A stretch of 18,321 bases of DNA from DATLYT01 sp035574455 (GCA_035574455.1 DATLYT010000016.1:1-18321), one strand, 5' to 3'. Shown: positions 8,195-15,811, counted from the stretch's first letter. Notes: generated from the sequence alone by a model not told the origin. Translations and numbers: made by a program.

Positions 8195-8359
8195 CCTCAA
8201 TCCCGAAACACACACGAGAACCCTGTTACCCAATTGCCTAAGAAGGAAATGCATTGAATCACATTCGAAGAAAAGGAATATGAAGGGGATCTTCGATCCA
8301 GGTCTTTTGTCTGTTCACAGACCGATTGACTGCTGTTCCGTCTTTCCCCAACCTTCCTT
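8195..8359. other. Intergenic stretch with two small hairpins
   Basis: Between the antiporter and the 42-bp promoter-like element. It holds two short inverted repeats, GGATC-TTC-GATCC (8287-8299) and GTCTG-TTCA-CAGAC (8309-8322), neither followed by a T-run. They could weakly end antiporter transcription; nothing else is recognisable. Confidence 0.25.
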
Positions 8360-8401
8360 TCCTTGCCCTTCAGCCGATTGGGCGGTATATTGCTTGCCAT
8401 G
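8360..8401 (+). repeat. 42-bp dispersed element, copy 1 (ahead of histidine kinase)
   Basis: Identical to 17442-17483 except at 8375 (C here, G at 17457), that is 41 of 42 bases. Both copies end in ATG and both lie just upstream of a gene. Flanking bases diverge apart from a shared pyrimidine-rich left side. The conserved block covers the promoter-like TTG...TATATTGC and its spacer, which is more than independent promoters would share. Confidence 0.85.
8363..8393 (+). promoter_or_regulatory. Putative promoter of the two-component operon
   Basis: TTG (8363-8365), 20 nt, then TATATTGC (8386-8393), close to the FCB -33/-7 pattern. Read as a sigma-70 site it is TTGCCC, 16 nt, TATATT. The transcription start would be around 8397-8400, on the ATG at 8399. 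The same sequence recurs ahead of the E1 gene at 17481. Confidence 0.5.
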
Positions 8402-8461
8402 CAGTGCAGTCTGATTCCTGAGTGCACAGTTCGCTACATGCATTCTCTGCCCGGCCGATGA
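8399..8461 (+). CDS. Possible 20-codon leader ORF upstream of the kinase
   Basis: The ATG that ends the 42-bp element opens a 20-codon frame (MQCSLIPECTVRYMHSLPGR) whose TGA stop at 8459-8461 lies one base before the kinase ATG at 8463. Its ATG falls at the predicted transcription start, so it could be translated leaderless and feed ribosomes to the kinase start, which has no Shine-Dalgarno of its own. No similarity is recognised and chance is a real alternative. Confidence 0.22.
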   Translation: MQCSLIPECTVRYMHSLPGR

Positions 8462-8462
8462 T

Positions 8463-10016
8463 ATGAGAAACATTTCTCTCCGTGCCCAAGTCATCATTGT
8501 CGTTATTGTCCTTTGCGTCAGTGTGCTGATCGCCGGCATTTCCATCTCTGCCATGACACGCGGCGCTCGAGATACCATCATCCGTCTCAACCGCGAACGG
8601 CTCAGCGCCCTCACAGAAAATCTCGGTAAGCGCTATGGTTCCGTCATCAATTTCATAGCCCCCGAGCAATTTGCTGACAGTTCCCTCGCGCATAGGATTG
8701 AACTGAAAGAGTTACTTCTTCGGATTACCCACGAGGAGTTAACGGCAATCCCTGACGCCGGGGCGGGTTTCTTTCACAGCCTCTGGAACAGTACGGTAGC
8801 TACTGTAGAACCACAAACTCCTCAAAATACTGCTGTGCGTGAGCGGCCCTACCAGAGAATGCTTTCTGCCCTCATATCCACAACGCTTGAGGAAAAAACA
8901 AGCCAGTGGAGTCAATTCGAATCCGAGGGTGTGCATTTTCTTATCGTCACCGCGCCAGTCTATGCACGCAATCACCTTGTCGGAGTTGCGTGGGCTGTCG
9001 ACGACCTTCTGGATGAATTCGCCCAGCCGCTGCCTCTGACTGAGGCATTAACACTCTTTCTACCACTGACGGCGCTCGTTGGCATTCTTCTTGCTGCATT
9101 TATTGTCATCAACCTCCGTCGAGAGGTGAAGACGATCCAAGAGGGCCTGCAGGCGATGAAACGAAACCTTTCCACACGACTTCCTGAAGCGCGGTCAGAA
9201 CTTGGGCACATCTCCAGCGCGATCAACGAGTTGTCGCACACCATCCGGACTCAGCAGGAGGAAAAAGAGATCCTCGAGCGCGAGGTGCAGCAAAAAGAGA
9301 AACTCGCCTCGCTGGGCCAGCTGATTGCCGGCGTCGCGCACGAGATTCGTACTCCACTTGCCGCGATCAAAACCCGCGTTCAACTGTGGCAGCGTGCTGC
9401 CAGCAGGGGTGCTCGATCAAACCGACGCTCAACCCGCGACCCTGTCACTGTGGAATCGATGGCGATGGTTGTGCAGGAGCTTGACCGGATGGAAAAGACC
9501 GTACAAAAACTTCTTACCTTCTCGCGAGGACATGCGCTCAAACTGCGCCGGGTGAATATCCATCATACCCTTCGAACGTCTGTACGTCTTTTCCAGAATG
9601 AGATTCGAAAGCGACGCGTACGGGTAAAGACGCAGTTTAACGCCAACGACCCAATATGGAACGTCGATGAAACGGAGCTGCAGAAGGTTTTTCTGAATCT
9701 GCTCTCGAATGCCCTCGAAGCGATGCCGAACGGAGGGCGCCTCACGCTCCGTACCGAGCGAACGAATGATGCCTTGACGATCGCGTTTGAAGACACCGGA
9801 ATTGGCATGAAGCCTACGGTTGCCAAAAGGGTGTTTGAGCCTTTTTTCACAACAAAAGATGCTGGAACCGGCTTAGGCCTTTCCATCGCCCATGAGATTA
9901 TCCGTGCCCACGGGGGAACATTAGATTATCAAACCCGACCGGGTGCGGGCACGACGTTTATTATCCGCTTTGGTGGAAAGAATGCCGGTGCGCGAACATT
10001 ACCGCAGGTACAATGA
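8463..10016 (+). CDS. Membrane sensor histidine kinase
   Basis: Sensor of a two-component system, 517 residues. TM1 is about 8-30, a periplasmic sensing region of about 160 residues follows, and TM2 is about 195-217. A HAMP-like segment (218-270) and a short coiled coil lead to the HisKA domain, where the H-box VAHEIRTPLAAIK places the phospho-accepting His at 293. The ATP-binding domain has an N-box (NLLSNALEAM, 412-421), G1 (DTGIG, 444-448), F-box (FEPFFT, 458-463) and G2 (GTGLGLS, 468-474). The loop between the two HisKA helices is extended and very basic (about 311-326). The overall form resembles AtoS/NtrB-like kinases that pair with sigma-54 regulators, and such a regulator follows after 41 nt. 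The periplasmic ligand is unknown. Confidence 0.95.
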   Translation: MRNISLRAQVIIVVIVLCVSVLIAGISISAMTRGARDTIIRLNRERLSALTENLGKRYGSVINFIAPEQFADSSLAHRIELKELLLRITHEELTAIPDAGAGFFHSLWNSTVATVEPQTPQNTAVRERPYQRMLSALISTTLEEKTSQWSQFESEGVHFLIVTAPVYARNHLVGVAWAVDDLLDEFAQPLPLTEALTLFLPLTALVGILLAAFIVINLRREVKTIQEGLQAMKRNLSTRLPEARSELGHISSAINELSHTIRTQQEEKEILEREVQQKEKLASLGQLIAGVAHEIRTPLAAIKTRVQLWQRAASRGARSNRRSTRDPVTVESMAMVVQELDRMEKTVQKLLTFSRGHALKLRRVNIHHTLRTSVRLFQNEIRKRRVRVKTQFNANDPIWNVDETELQKVFLNLLSNALEAMPNGGRLTLRTERTNDALTIAFEDTGIGMKPTVAKRVFEPFFTTKDAGTGLGLSIAHEIIRAHGGTLDYQTRPGAGTTFIIRFGGKNAGARTLPQVQ

Positions 10017-10057
10017 CCGGTGGGATTTAGTGATTGCCTAATCCTGTACACTCGCAT

Positions 10058-11440
10058 ATGAATGACACCTTCCGAGCCCTCGTTGTCGATGATGAGCCGG
10101 CAAGCCGTATGAACATCCGTGACCTTCTCACGGAGGAGCGGTTCCACGTCGAAGAAGCCGCTGACGGCCTTTCGGCTCTCGAGCTCATGGGGCAGCGGGA
10201 ATTCGACGTTGTCCTGCTCGATATTCGTATGCCGAAAATGGACGGCCTGACTGTGCTCAAACAGACGGCAAAACGGTACCCTCAACTTCCGGTGATCGTC
10301 TTCACGGCACATGGAACGAGCGACCATGCCATCGAGGCGATGAAGATCGGCGCGTTCGATTATCTGACAAAGCCGTTCGACATTGAAGAACTGCTGGCGG
10401 TTGTTCGGCGCGCTGTCGAGCACAAAAAACTTTCCACGGAAGTCCAAATCCTGCGTCAACGCCTGGCAAGCGCAGAAAGCACTGAGTTTCAGCCGACGGC
10501 TTTTGTCAGTCGCAGTAAAACGATGCAGAGGGTCTTTAAACTCATCGGCAAAGTCGCTCCGACAGATTCTACCGTACTCATCGAAGGGGAAACAGGAACG
10601 GGAAAAGAATTGGTTGCCAATGCTCTCTGGTATCACTCGCAGCGTAATACCCGGCCGTTTATTAAAATCAATTGTGCCGCAATTCCGGAAGGCCTTCTTG
10701 AAAGTGAACTCTTCGGGCACGAGAAAGGCGCGTTTACCGGCGCGCACCAGATGCGTCGGGGTCAATTCGAGCTGGCTGATGGCGGGACACTGTTCTTCGA
10801 TGAGATTGGTGAAATGAGTCCGGCACTCCAGGCAAAGGTCTTGCGAGTGCTGGAACAGGGAGAATTTCTGCGGGTAGGGGGAAAAACTTCGCTGCGGACG
10901 GATGTGCGCCTTATCTGCGCCACAAACCGCTCGCTTACCGAAGAAGTCAAGGCAGGCAGGTTTCGAAAAGACCTGTACTATCGCCTGCAAGTGGTACACA
11001 TTGCATTACCTCCCCTCCGCTCGCGAAAAGAGGACATTCCTCCGCTCGTTCAACATTTTCTCAAAAAGTACGGCGGCAAGCGCGAGCTCGTTGTCACCCG
11101 GCCGGCGCTGGAGGTATTGCAGGAGTATTCCTGGCCAGGCAACGTTCGCGAGTTGGAACATGTGATTGAGCGCGCTGTGGTTCTTTCCCAAGGGAAATTC
11201 ATTACCCCTGAACATATTGCACTCCCTCTTGGCCCTTCCGTCGAGCTTGGAACGAAGCTCCTCGTGGGGGAACCCACTTCGGGTGGCTTGCGCTCGATCC
11301 TCAGGAACGTGGAGCGGAGCGTGATCCTCGCCGCCCTTGAGCGTGCAAAATGGAATAAGACAAAAGCCGCCGCCCTTTTGCAAATCGACCGTCGATTCCT
11401 TCTTACCAAAATCAAAGAATACAATCTGAAGCCGTCGTAG
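10058..11440 (+). CDS. Sigma-54-dependent two-component response regulator (NtrC/AtoC family)
   Basis: Cognate regulator of the upstream kinase, 460 residues. The receiver domain (about 5-120) has acidic residues in VVDDE, phospho-acceptor Asp55 (LLDIRMP), a Thr in FTAHGTSD and Lys105 (LTKPFD), so it should be phosphorylatable. The AAA+ domain has Walker A GETGTGKE (177-184), a canonical GAFTGA loop (224-229) and Walker B FFDE (246-249), then WPGNVRELEH. A Fis-type HTH closes the protein (about 418-460, WNKTKAAALLQIDRRFLLTKIKEY). The ATG at 10058 is preferred over the TTG at 10034 because the receiver fold begins right after it. It should activate sigma-54 promoters. The pilin-like genes 172 nt downstream are candidate targets by position only. 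Confidence 0.95.
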   Translation: MNDTFRALVVDDEPASRMNIRDLLTEERFHVEEAADGLSALELMGQREFDVVLLDIRMPKMDGLTVLKQTAKRYPQLPVIVFTAHGTSDHAIEAMKIGAFDYLTKPFDIEELLAVVRRAVEHKKLSTEVQILRQRLASAESTEFQPTAFVSRSKTMQRVFKLIGKVAPTDSTVLIEGETGTGKELVANALWYHSQRNTRPFIKINCAAIPEGLLESELFGHEKGAFTGAHQMRRGQFELADGGTLFFDEIGEMSPALQAKVLRVLEQGEFLRVGGKTSLRTDVRLICATNRSLTEEVKAGRFRKDLYYRLQVVHIALPPLRSRKEDIPPLVQHFLKKYGGKRELVVTRPALEVLQEYSWPGNVRELEHVIERAVVLSQGKFITPEHIALPLGPSVELGTKLLVGEPTSGGLRSILRNVERSVILAALERAKWNKTKAAALLQIDRRFLLTKIKEYNLKPS

Positions 11441-11612
11441 TCTCCTCTTCGTTTTTCCTCCACCCGTTTCTGTGGTGATTCCTCCCACCGGGATGTTTTC
11501 TCACACCTCCGGTACCTCGCATTCCTTATTAATCACCCGAAACATCAGACATATAGAGGCCCGGTACGGCCTTTGAGGACTGAGCGCAGAAACTCCTTCA
11601 CGACCGTACACC

Positions 11613-12128
11613 ATGAACACAGGCCAAACTATCCTCACCATCGGGGCGCTGATCCTGTTAGGCACAACCGTCCTTGGGATCAACCGCAGTTCACTCACGC
11701 ACGGTGTTATTCTCCAGCAGACAGAAATTGGGCTTTACGCGATTTCGCTCGCCACGGGAAAGATCGAAGAAGCGACGGGCAAGGCGTTTGATGAGTTCAC
11801 AGCCCCAGACGCAACGGGCGAAACTGATGTAGCCACCAGCGTTACGCAACTTTCCTCAACGTTGGGGAAAGAAACTGGTGAGGTCTATCCGGATTTCGAC
11901 GATTTCGATGACTTTCATTTTTTCAACGCCAATCCTCAGACGATCTATATTCCTGGCGTTGATTCGTTGAAAATCCGTTGTGAAGTTGGCTATATCAATC
12001 CATCCAACCCTGATGTTTTCACCACTACGCGAACATGGCACAAAAAGATGAACGTCTACGTAACGGGAAAATCCACACAGGATACCATTAAGGTTTCCAC
12101 GATCTTTAGCTACTGGTGGTTTAGGTAA
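11613..12128 (+). CDS. Pilin-like membrane-anchored protein, module 1 gene A (PilV/MshD-like)
   Basis: A 171-residue protein with a single hydrophobic helix right at the N-terminus (about 6-25) and a soluble remainder. There is no prepilin peptidase site (no K/R-G-F/M-xxx-E before the helix). It is a paralogue of the gene at 14671: both share IGAL-LL at 10-16, INR at 23-25, KxFD at 57-60 and YPxFxDxDDx (92-101 here). The last motif resembles the FxDVDDYNG signature I associate with PilV/MshD-like minor pilins. No Shine-Dalgarno is seen before the ATG. It opens a three-gene module (gaps of 5 and 15 nt) and probably acts at the cytoplasmic membrane or in a surface filament. The 172-nt upstream space shows no convincing promoter. 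Confidence 0.7.
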   Translation: MNTGQTILTIGALILLGTTVLGINRSSLTHGVILQQTEIGLYAISLATGKIEEATGKAFDEFTAPDATGETDVATSVTQLSSTLGKETGEVYPDFDDFDDFHFFNANPQTIYIPGVDSLKIRCEVGYINPSNPDVFTTTRTWHKKMNVYVTGKSTQDTIKVSTIFSYWWFR

Positions 12129-12133
12129 TCGCC

Positions 12134-12754
12134 ATGGGACACAGCACAATCTTCGATATCGTATCTTCGACCATCATTGCGGGTATGCTGCTGTTGATTA
12201 CACTCCGGCTCAACATGCAGGCCAACGAAACCGGCGCGCTGTACAATTCCAACCTGACGCTTCAAGAGAACATGAGTGCCCTGGTGGGCATGATCGAGCA
12301 CGATTTCCGACGCATCGGCTATTGCGCGGATTATACCCAAATCCCCGACCCGAGCCTTTCCATCCGACTTGCGGATTCCACTGCGATCCGCTTCTGGACA
12401 GACGTGGACAATAATGGAACAAAGGATTCGATCCACTACTATCTTGGCGGGTCAGATGCTTCGACTATTAATCCAAATGATAAAATCCTCTACCGCCGTG
12501 TCAATAATCAGACTCCTCAGCCGTTGCAGATGGGTGTGACGGTGTTTCGCTTTCGCTACTTCAACGCGGCAAATGACACGTTGCCTTTTCCAATCAGCGA
12601 ACCCCGCGAAGTCCACACGATGGAGATCACCTTGGGCATTGAATCGCCTGCTCCTTTTCAAGTACTCTATATGCAAGAACAAGCAGCCCGAGCGGACTTT
12701 CAACAATTCTGGCGGCAACTCCGCTTAGCAGCCCGCAACTTGAAGAATCGTTAA
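12134..12754 (+). CDS. Pilin-like membrane-anchored protein, module 1 gene B (PilW/GspJ-like)
   Basis: A 206-residue protein with an N-terminal helix (about 8-26), then MIEHDFRRIGY (53-63), which matches the xxxDLRxAGY hallmark after the helix in PilW/GspJ-type minor pilins. Next come STAIRFWTDVDNNGTKDSIHYYL (82-104) and LYRRVNN (119-125), the usual PilW pattern of a strand, a D-D-N-G turn and a basic strand. It is a paralogue of the gene at 15228. It lacks the class III signal sequence cleaved by prepilin peptidase; the N-terminus is simply MGHSTIFDIVSS. It starts 5 nt after gene A. A role as a pseudopilin or initiation subunit is inferred from the order A-B-C and from motifs. Confidence 0.72.
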   Translation: MGHSTIFDIVSSTIIAGMLLLITLRLNMQANETGALYNSNLTLQENMSALVGMIEHDFRRIGYCADYTQIPDPSLSIRLADSTAIRFWTDVDNNGTKDSIHYYLGGSDASTINPNDKILYRRVNNQTPQPLQMGVTVFRFRYFNAANDTLPFPISEPREVHTMEITLGIESPAPFQVLYMQEQAARADFQQFWRQLRLAARNLKNR

Positions 12755-12769
12755 CAAGAAAGGATATCG

Positions 12770-13978
12770 ATGGGACGCACAGCACTGTTGATGGTCATGG
12801 GGTTCAGCACCGCCATGTTGATGATGGGGTTAAACCTCTCTCGCGTATCCACTCGGGCATATGAAAATTACCTCGGATATTATAACCGCACTGCGGCGCA
12901 CAACATTGCTATCAGTGTTGCAAACATGTATTGTAACGACATCTACATTAACCCCAATGCTCGTCCCAATGTCCCCAGTCTATCCTTCGCTGGAGGAACC
13001 GCCAGTGTAGCAACTGACACCTTATCAGGGGGGCGAGTGCGTCTTCGCGTGTCCAGCCTCTACAATGGCGTCCGCGACACGATCATCATCATCTGGGGTC
13101 AGAGCAAGTTTTCCAAGTTTGCCTACTTCAGCGCGATCGAGGGCTCTATCTACTGGATCACGGGTGACACAGTATGGGGACCCTTCCACACGCAGCAACG
13201 TGTGAACGTCTCTGGAAACCCGGTGTTTTACGGAAAGGTTACTTCAAAGAATGGCTTGTTCAAAAGCCCTACCTCCTCGCAACCTAAATTCTACGGCGGT
13301 TATCAATCGCCGGTGAGCATTAACCTTCCCGCAGATCTGAATCCCCTGAAAGTCGCAGCGCAAACCGGTGGGAAATACATCTCAGGCACAGATGTAGAGA
13401 TCATCTTCAACGCCGATAGTACCATTACTGTCAAGGAAGGCTCGGGCTCTCCTCAGACGTATCCCATCGGTAGTTACGCTCCGAATGGAACGATCTTCGT
13501 TGAGAATGGAAATATTCGGGTGAAGGGAACAGTTGCAGGAAAGATGACGATCGGAGCAACGGGAAGCTCCGGGCTTGCGAAGGGAAATGTGTACATCGAT
13601 GATGACATCGTCTATAAACGGAATCCTCAAGTGGGGCCTTCCCCTGACCTCCTCGGCATTTGCGCACAGAACGATGTGATTATTACCGACAACGCAGCCA
13701 ACAATTCTAGCGTTCGGATCGAAGCTGCATTGTTCTCACTCTCTGGCGGGTTAAAGGCGGAAAACTATAACACGCGCCCGGTCAGCGGAACGATTCATCT
13801 CGTCGGCGGTATCACCCAGTACCAGCGCGGTCCCGTTGGGACGTTCTCAGGCTCTCCCCCCGTCATCAACCACGGATTTCAGAAAAACTATCGGTACGAC
13901 ACACGTCTGATGGTGGAGTCGCCCCCGTTCTTCCCAACAACGGGGAGTTATGAGATTCTTTCATGGTACGAACGATAG
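12770..13978 (+). CDS. Pilin-like protein, module 1 gene C (PilX-like, DUF4900-type C-terminus)
   Basis: A 402-residue protein. MGRTALLMVMG opens a membrane helix (about 5-24), followed by a helical segment (AYENYLGYYNRTAAHNIAISVAN) typical of PilX/GspK-like proteins. The middle has GPFHTQQRVNVSGNPVFYGKVTS (about 137-159). The C-terminus has LLGICAQNDVIITDNA, then RGPVGTF (353-359), NYRYDTRL (373-380), PPFFPTTG and the ending ILSWYER, which I recognise as the DUF4900-like repeat-rich exoprotein pattern. A good Shine-Dalgarno (AAGAAAGGA) precedes the ATG. It is the third gene of module 1 and a paralogue of 15812 over the first 60 residues, with a different C-terminal domain. It is probably anchored in the inner membrane with the bulk outside. 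Confidence 0.72.
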   Translation: MGRTALLMVMGFSTAMLMMGLNLSRVSTRAYENYLGYYNRTAAHNIAISVANMYCNDIYINPNARPNVPSLSFAGGTASVATDTLSGGRVRLRVSSLYNGVRDTIIIIWGQSKFSKFAYFSAIEGSIYWITGDTVWGPFHTQQRVNVSGNPVFYGKVTSKNGLFKSPTSSQPKFYGGYQSPVSINLPADLNPLKVAAQTGGKYISGTDVEIIFNADSTITVKEGSGSPQTYPIGSYAPNGTIFVENGNIRVKGTVAGKMTIGATGSSGLAKGNVYIDDDIVYKRNPQVGPSPDLLGICAQNDVIITDNAANNSSVRIEAALFSLSGGLKAENYNTRPVSGTIHLVGGITQYQRGPVGTFSGSPPVINHGFQKNYRYDTRLMVESPPFFPTTGSYEILSWYER

Positions 13979-14024
13979 CGATGATTGCTTTGTAAAGAGT
14001 TTTGCTATCCAGAAGACCCGAAAG

Positions 14025-14465
14025 ATGCAAACATCAAGAGCATCGTACCATTCAGAAGAAGGGACGCAGACTCATGGTACAATTCTCATCGTTGAAGATG
14101 AGGAGCTTCTCAGACCGTTGATCGAATCCTTCCTGCAAGAACATGGATTCACTATCTACGCGGCCGAGTCCAGTGCTAAAGCCTTCCTGCTCTTTCTCCA
14201 GCACAAAGAGGTTCTTGACGCTGCTATTGTCGACGTGGACTGGCCCATTGCAGACCGGATCGCATTAATTCACGCGATGCGGCTCCTGAAACCACAGATG
14301 GAATTCGTGTGCGTCGCCGACTGTTTCGATGCAACGATGAAGAACCATCTCCAGCAAGAAGGCGTTCATCTCACACTCTTGCGACCCTACTCACCCCACG
14401 ACTTGTTGGAAGCAATCCACAAAGCGTGCGATAAACCTCGACACGAGAACAACCTTTCGTCGTAG
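14025..14465 (+). CDS. Stand-alone response-regulator receiver protein, degenerate active site
   Basis: A CheY-like receiver of about 146 residues with no output domain. The acidic pair is present (IVEDEELL) and the phospho-acceptor Asp aligns with the first D of IVDVDWP, so phosphorylation is possible. However, the switch Thr/Ser is Ala (VCVADC) and the invariant Lys of the KP motif is Arg (LLRPYSP). Such changes are common in pseudo-receivers that signal by binding alone. The ATG at 14025 leaves a short unstructured N-tail; an ATG at 13950 would overlap gene C by 29 nt and add 25 unlikely residues. It lies 46 nt after module 1 and before module 2, so it may modulate the pilin-like system. 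It could also be an adaptor for the kinase at 8463. Confidence 0.8.
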   Translation: MQTSRASYHSEEGTQTHGTILIVEDEELLRPLIESFLQEHGFTIYAAESSAKAFLLFLQHKEVLDAAIVDVDWPIADRIALIHAMRLLKPQMEFVCVADCFDATMKNHLQQEGVHLTLLRPYSPHDLLEAIHKACDKPRHENNLSS

Positions 14466-14521
14466 ATCGCGCTGGTAGATACCTCAAAATAATAGATATC
14501 ACCATGATGAGACACACCGAC

Positions 14522-14539
14522 ATCTCACTTTGAGATTTT
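14522..14539 (+). terminator. Weak hairpin after the receiver gene
   Basis: ATCTCA (14522-14527), CTT loop, TGAGAT (14531-14536), then TTT. A 6-bp AT-rich stem with a short T-run, lying 57 nt after the receiver stop. It could separate module 1 from module 2 transcripts, but it is weak and may be chance. Confidence 0.25.
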
Positions 14540-14622
14540 CCCGACAATCCCCTTTCTCTTGAGGCATTGTGACCGTGGTGCTGGCGTCAAAATAAAAGAA
14601 ATCTTACCTTTTGGCATTCATT

Positions 14623-14653
14623 TTGATGCTGTTCTATTTTTTAACGACTCTTG
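14623..14653 (+). promoter_or_regulatory. Possible promoter of module 2
   Basis: TTTTG ending at 14625, 20 nt, then GACTCTTG (14646-14653), which matches TAnnTTTG at four of its six fixed positions. The start site would be near 14659, about 12 nt before the ATG at 14671. This 205-nt gap is AT-richer than its surroundings, which fits a promoter region. Confidence 0.28.
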
Positions 14654-14670
14654 TAAGCTGCTAATCTGCT

Positions 14671-15216
14671 ATGTCCGGCTCACAATCTCTTCTCGCCATC
14701 GGAGCTCTGACGCTCCTCTCGACGCTGACGCTCACGATTAACCGCGCGATCGTTTCGTCGTTTTCCACCATGCTCGAAACGCAAACCATGATTGCGGCCG
14801 TTGCAGAAGCCGAGAATCTTCTTCAGACCATGCAATCCAAACCGTTTGACCAAGCCCTTGCAACACCACCGCCGAGTTCTGGACCACCGTCAGGCCCACC
14901 CGGCAAATCGAAAAGATTACCCCCCGGCATAGCGAAGAAGCCGTCTGACTTCACACCGCCGGGACTGTTAGGTCGGGAAGCTGGTGAACGCTACCCATTT
15001 TTTAATGACCTTGACGACTACAACGGCTTGACGCTCAGTGCGTGGAATCCCATGTACAGAGATTCTCTCACACTTCGGGTTTCCGTCGAATATGTCGACC
15101 CGAAGGCTCCCAACCAGCAGGCGAGCATCCAAACGAACGCCAAACGCATCCGCCTTCGCGTGTTCATGGAGGGCATGACCGATACACTCAAGCTCCAACA
15201 GATTGTTTATCAATAA
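14671..15216 (+). CDS. Pilin-like membrane-anchored protein, module 2 gene A (PilV/MshD-like)
   Basis: A 181-residue paralogue of the 11613 gene. The N-terminus MSGSQSLLAIGALTLLSTLTLTINR is an uncleaved-type membrane helix (about 6-24) with no prepilin peptidase site. KPFD (57-60) stands at the same residue positions as KAFD in the module 1 protein. YPFFNDLDDYNG (108-119) is the clearest match to the PilV/MshD-like FxDxDDYNG motif. A proline-rich insert (about 66-98: PPPSSGPPSGPPG and onward) separates the helix half from the motif and is absent from the module 1 copy. It starts module 2, with an 11-nt gap to gene B. The function as a minor-pilin analogue is inferred. Confidence 0.72.
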   Translation: MSGSQSLLAIGALTLLSTLTLTINRAIVSSFSTMLETQTMIAAVAEAENLLQTMQSKPFDQALATPPPSSGPPSGPPGKSKRLPPGIAKKPSDFTPPGLLGREAGERYPFFNDLDDYNGLTLSAWNPMYRDSLTLRVSVEYVDPKAPNQQASIQTNAKRIRLRVFMEGMTDTLKLQQIVYQ

Positions 15217-15227
15217 CGGTATCATAC

Positions 15228-15809
15228 GTGGGATCTCAGATTGACTACATAGGCTCTCTGGTCGTGAACGGTCTGGTGATTCTCCTTGTCCTGACCTTGA
15301 ACGGTAATGTTGCTACGACGTCGTTCCAGAGAACGCGCGACCTTACCTCGCAGCAGTCCGCAACGACGATGATGGAAATTCTTGAGTATGACCTGTACAA
15401 AGCGGGCTATCGTACCACGGGCGTGCCCTTCTTGCAGGCAGAATCAACCGCCATCCGGTTTACCGCGGACATCGACGACAACGGCGTTGCGGATACTGTT
15501 TCTTATCTGTTAGGTACGCCGTCGGAAAACGGACTGACACCCAATCTCCGCGACCGTCCTCTCCGCCGACGCGTCAATTCAACCCTGCCCTACGATATTG
15601 CCCAAGGGTTGGTTGAGTTCTCCTTCGCGTACTTCGACACAGGGGGTCATCGCATGCTCTACGATTCCTTGAAAACAGAAACCCAACGCGCCCTCGTGCG
15701 GCACCTTGAGGTCAGTTTTCGGGTTGAGCCGAGCGACCCGATGGATACAACCTACATTCCTGTACAGGTGCGAAAGATCATTCGTCCACGCAATGTAGGA
15801 GGGTGGTAG
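15228..15809 (+). CDS. Pilin-like membrane-anchored protein, module 2 gene B (PilW/GspJ-like)
   Basis: A 193-residue paralogue of the 12134 gene. The start is taken as the GTG at 15228 (reading MGSQIDYIGSLVVNG), which aligns with MGHSTIFDIVSSTIIAG of module 1; the longer frame upstream lies inside gene A and is discounted. The helix is about 9-24. ILEYDLYKAGY (51-61) corresponds to the PilW/GspJ DLRxAGY motif. ESTAIRFTADIDDNGVADTVSYLL (72-95) closely matches module 1, followed by LRRRVNS. There is no prepilin cleavage motif. The stop at 15807-15809 is 2 nt before gene C, so translation is probably coupled. Confidence 0.75.
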   Translation: MGSQIDYIGSLVVNGLVILLVLTLNGNVATTSFQRTRDLTSQQSATTMMEILEYDLYKAGYRTTGVPFLQAESTAIRFTADIDDNGVADTVSYLLGTPSENGLTPNLRDRPLRRRVNSTLPYDIAQGLVEFSFAYFDTGGHRMLYDSLKTETQRALVRHLEVSFRVEPSDPMDTTYIPVQVRKIIRPRNVGGW

Positions 15810-15811
15810 CG

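Noticed and set aside
8280..8414. A 44-codon ORF starting MKGIFDPG and crossing the 42-bp element
   Set aside because: The only shared peptide (CPSADWAVYCLP) with the frame at 17484 follows from the DNA repeat itself; composition is not protein-like and it covers a promoter.
9929..10999. Long minus-strand ORF of 356 codons opposite the kinase end and response regulator
   Set aside because: The plus strand has complete kinase and regulator motifs; the antisense frame has no recognisable domain. The same holds for minus-strand frames at 2555-3259 and 15752-16546.
11557..11572. Inverted repeat AGGCC-CGGTAC-GGCCT upstream of module 1, considered as terminator or riboswitch stem
   Set aside because: A 5-bp stem without a T-run; no riboswitch core, including c-di-GMP types, could be recognised around it.
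11563..11576. Sigma-54-like GG-N10-GA before module 1 (11563-11576), and a similar GG-N10-GA at 14613-14626 before module 2
   Set aside because: Spacing is right but the nearly invariant GC of the -12 element is GA in both, and the second overlaps a better FCB-type promoter candidate. Not enough to call.
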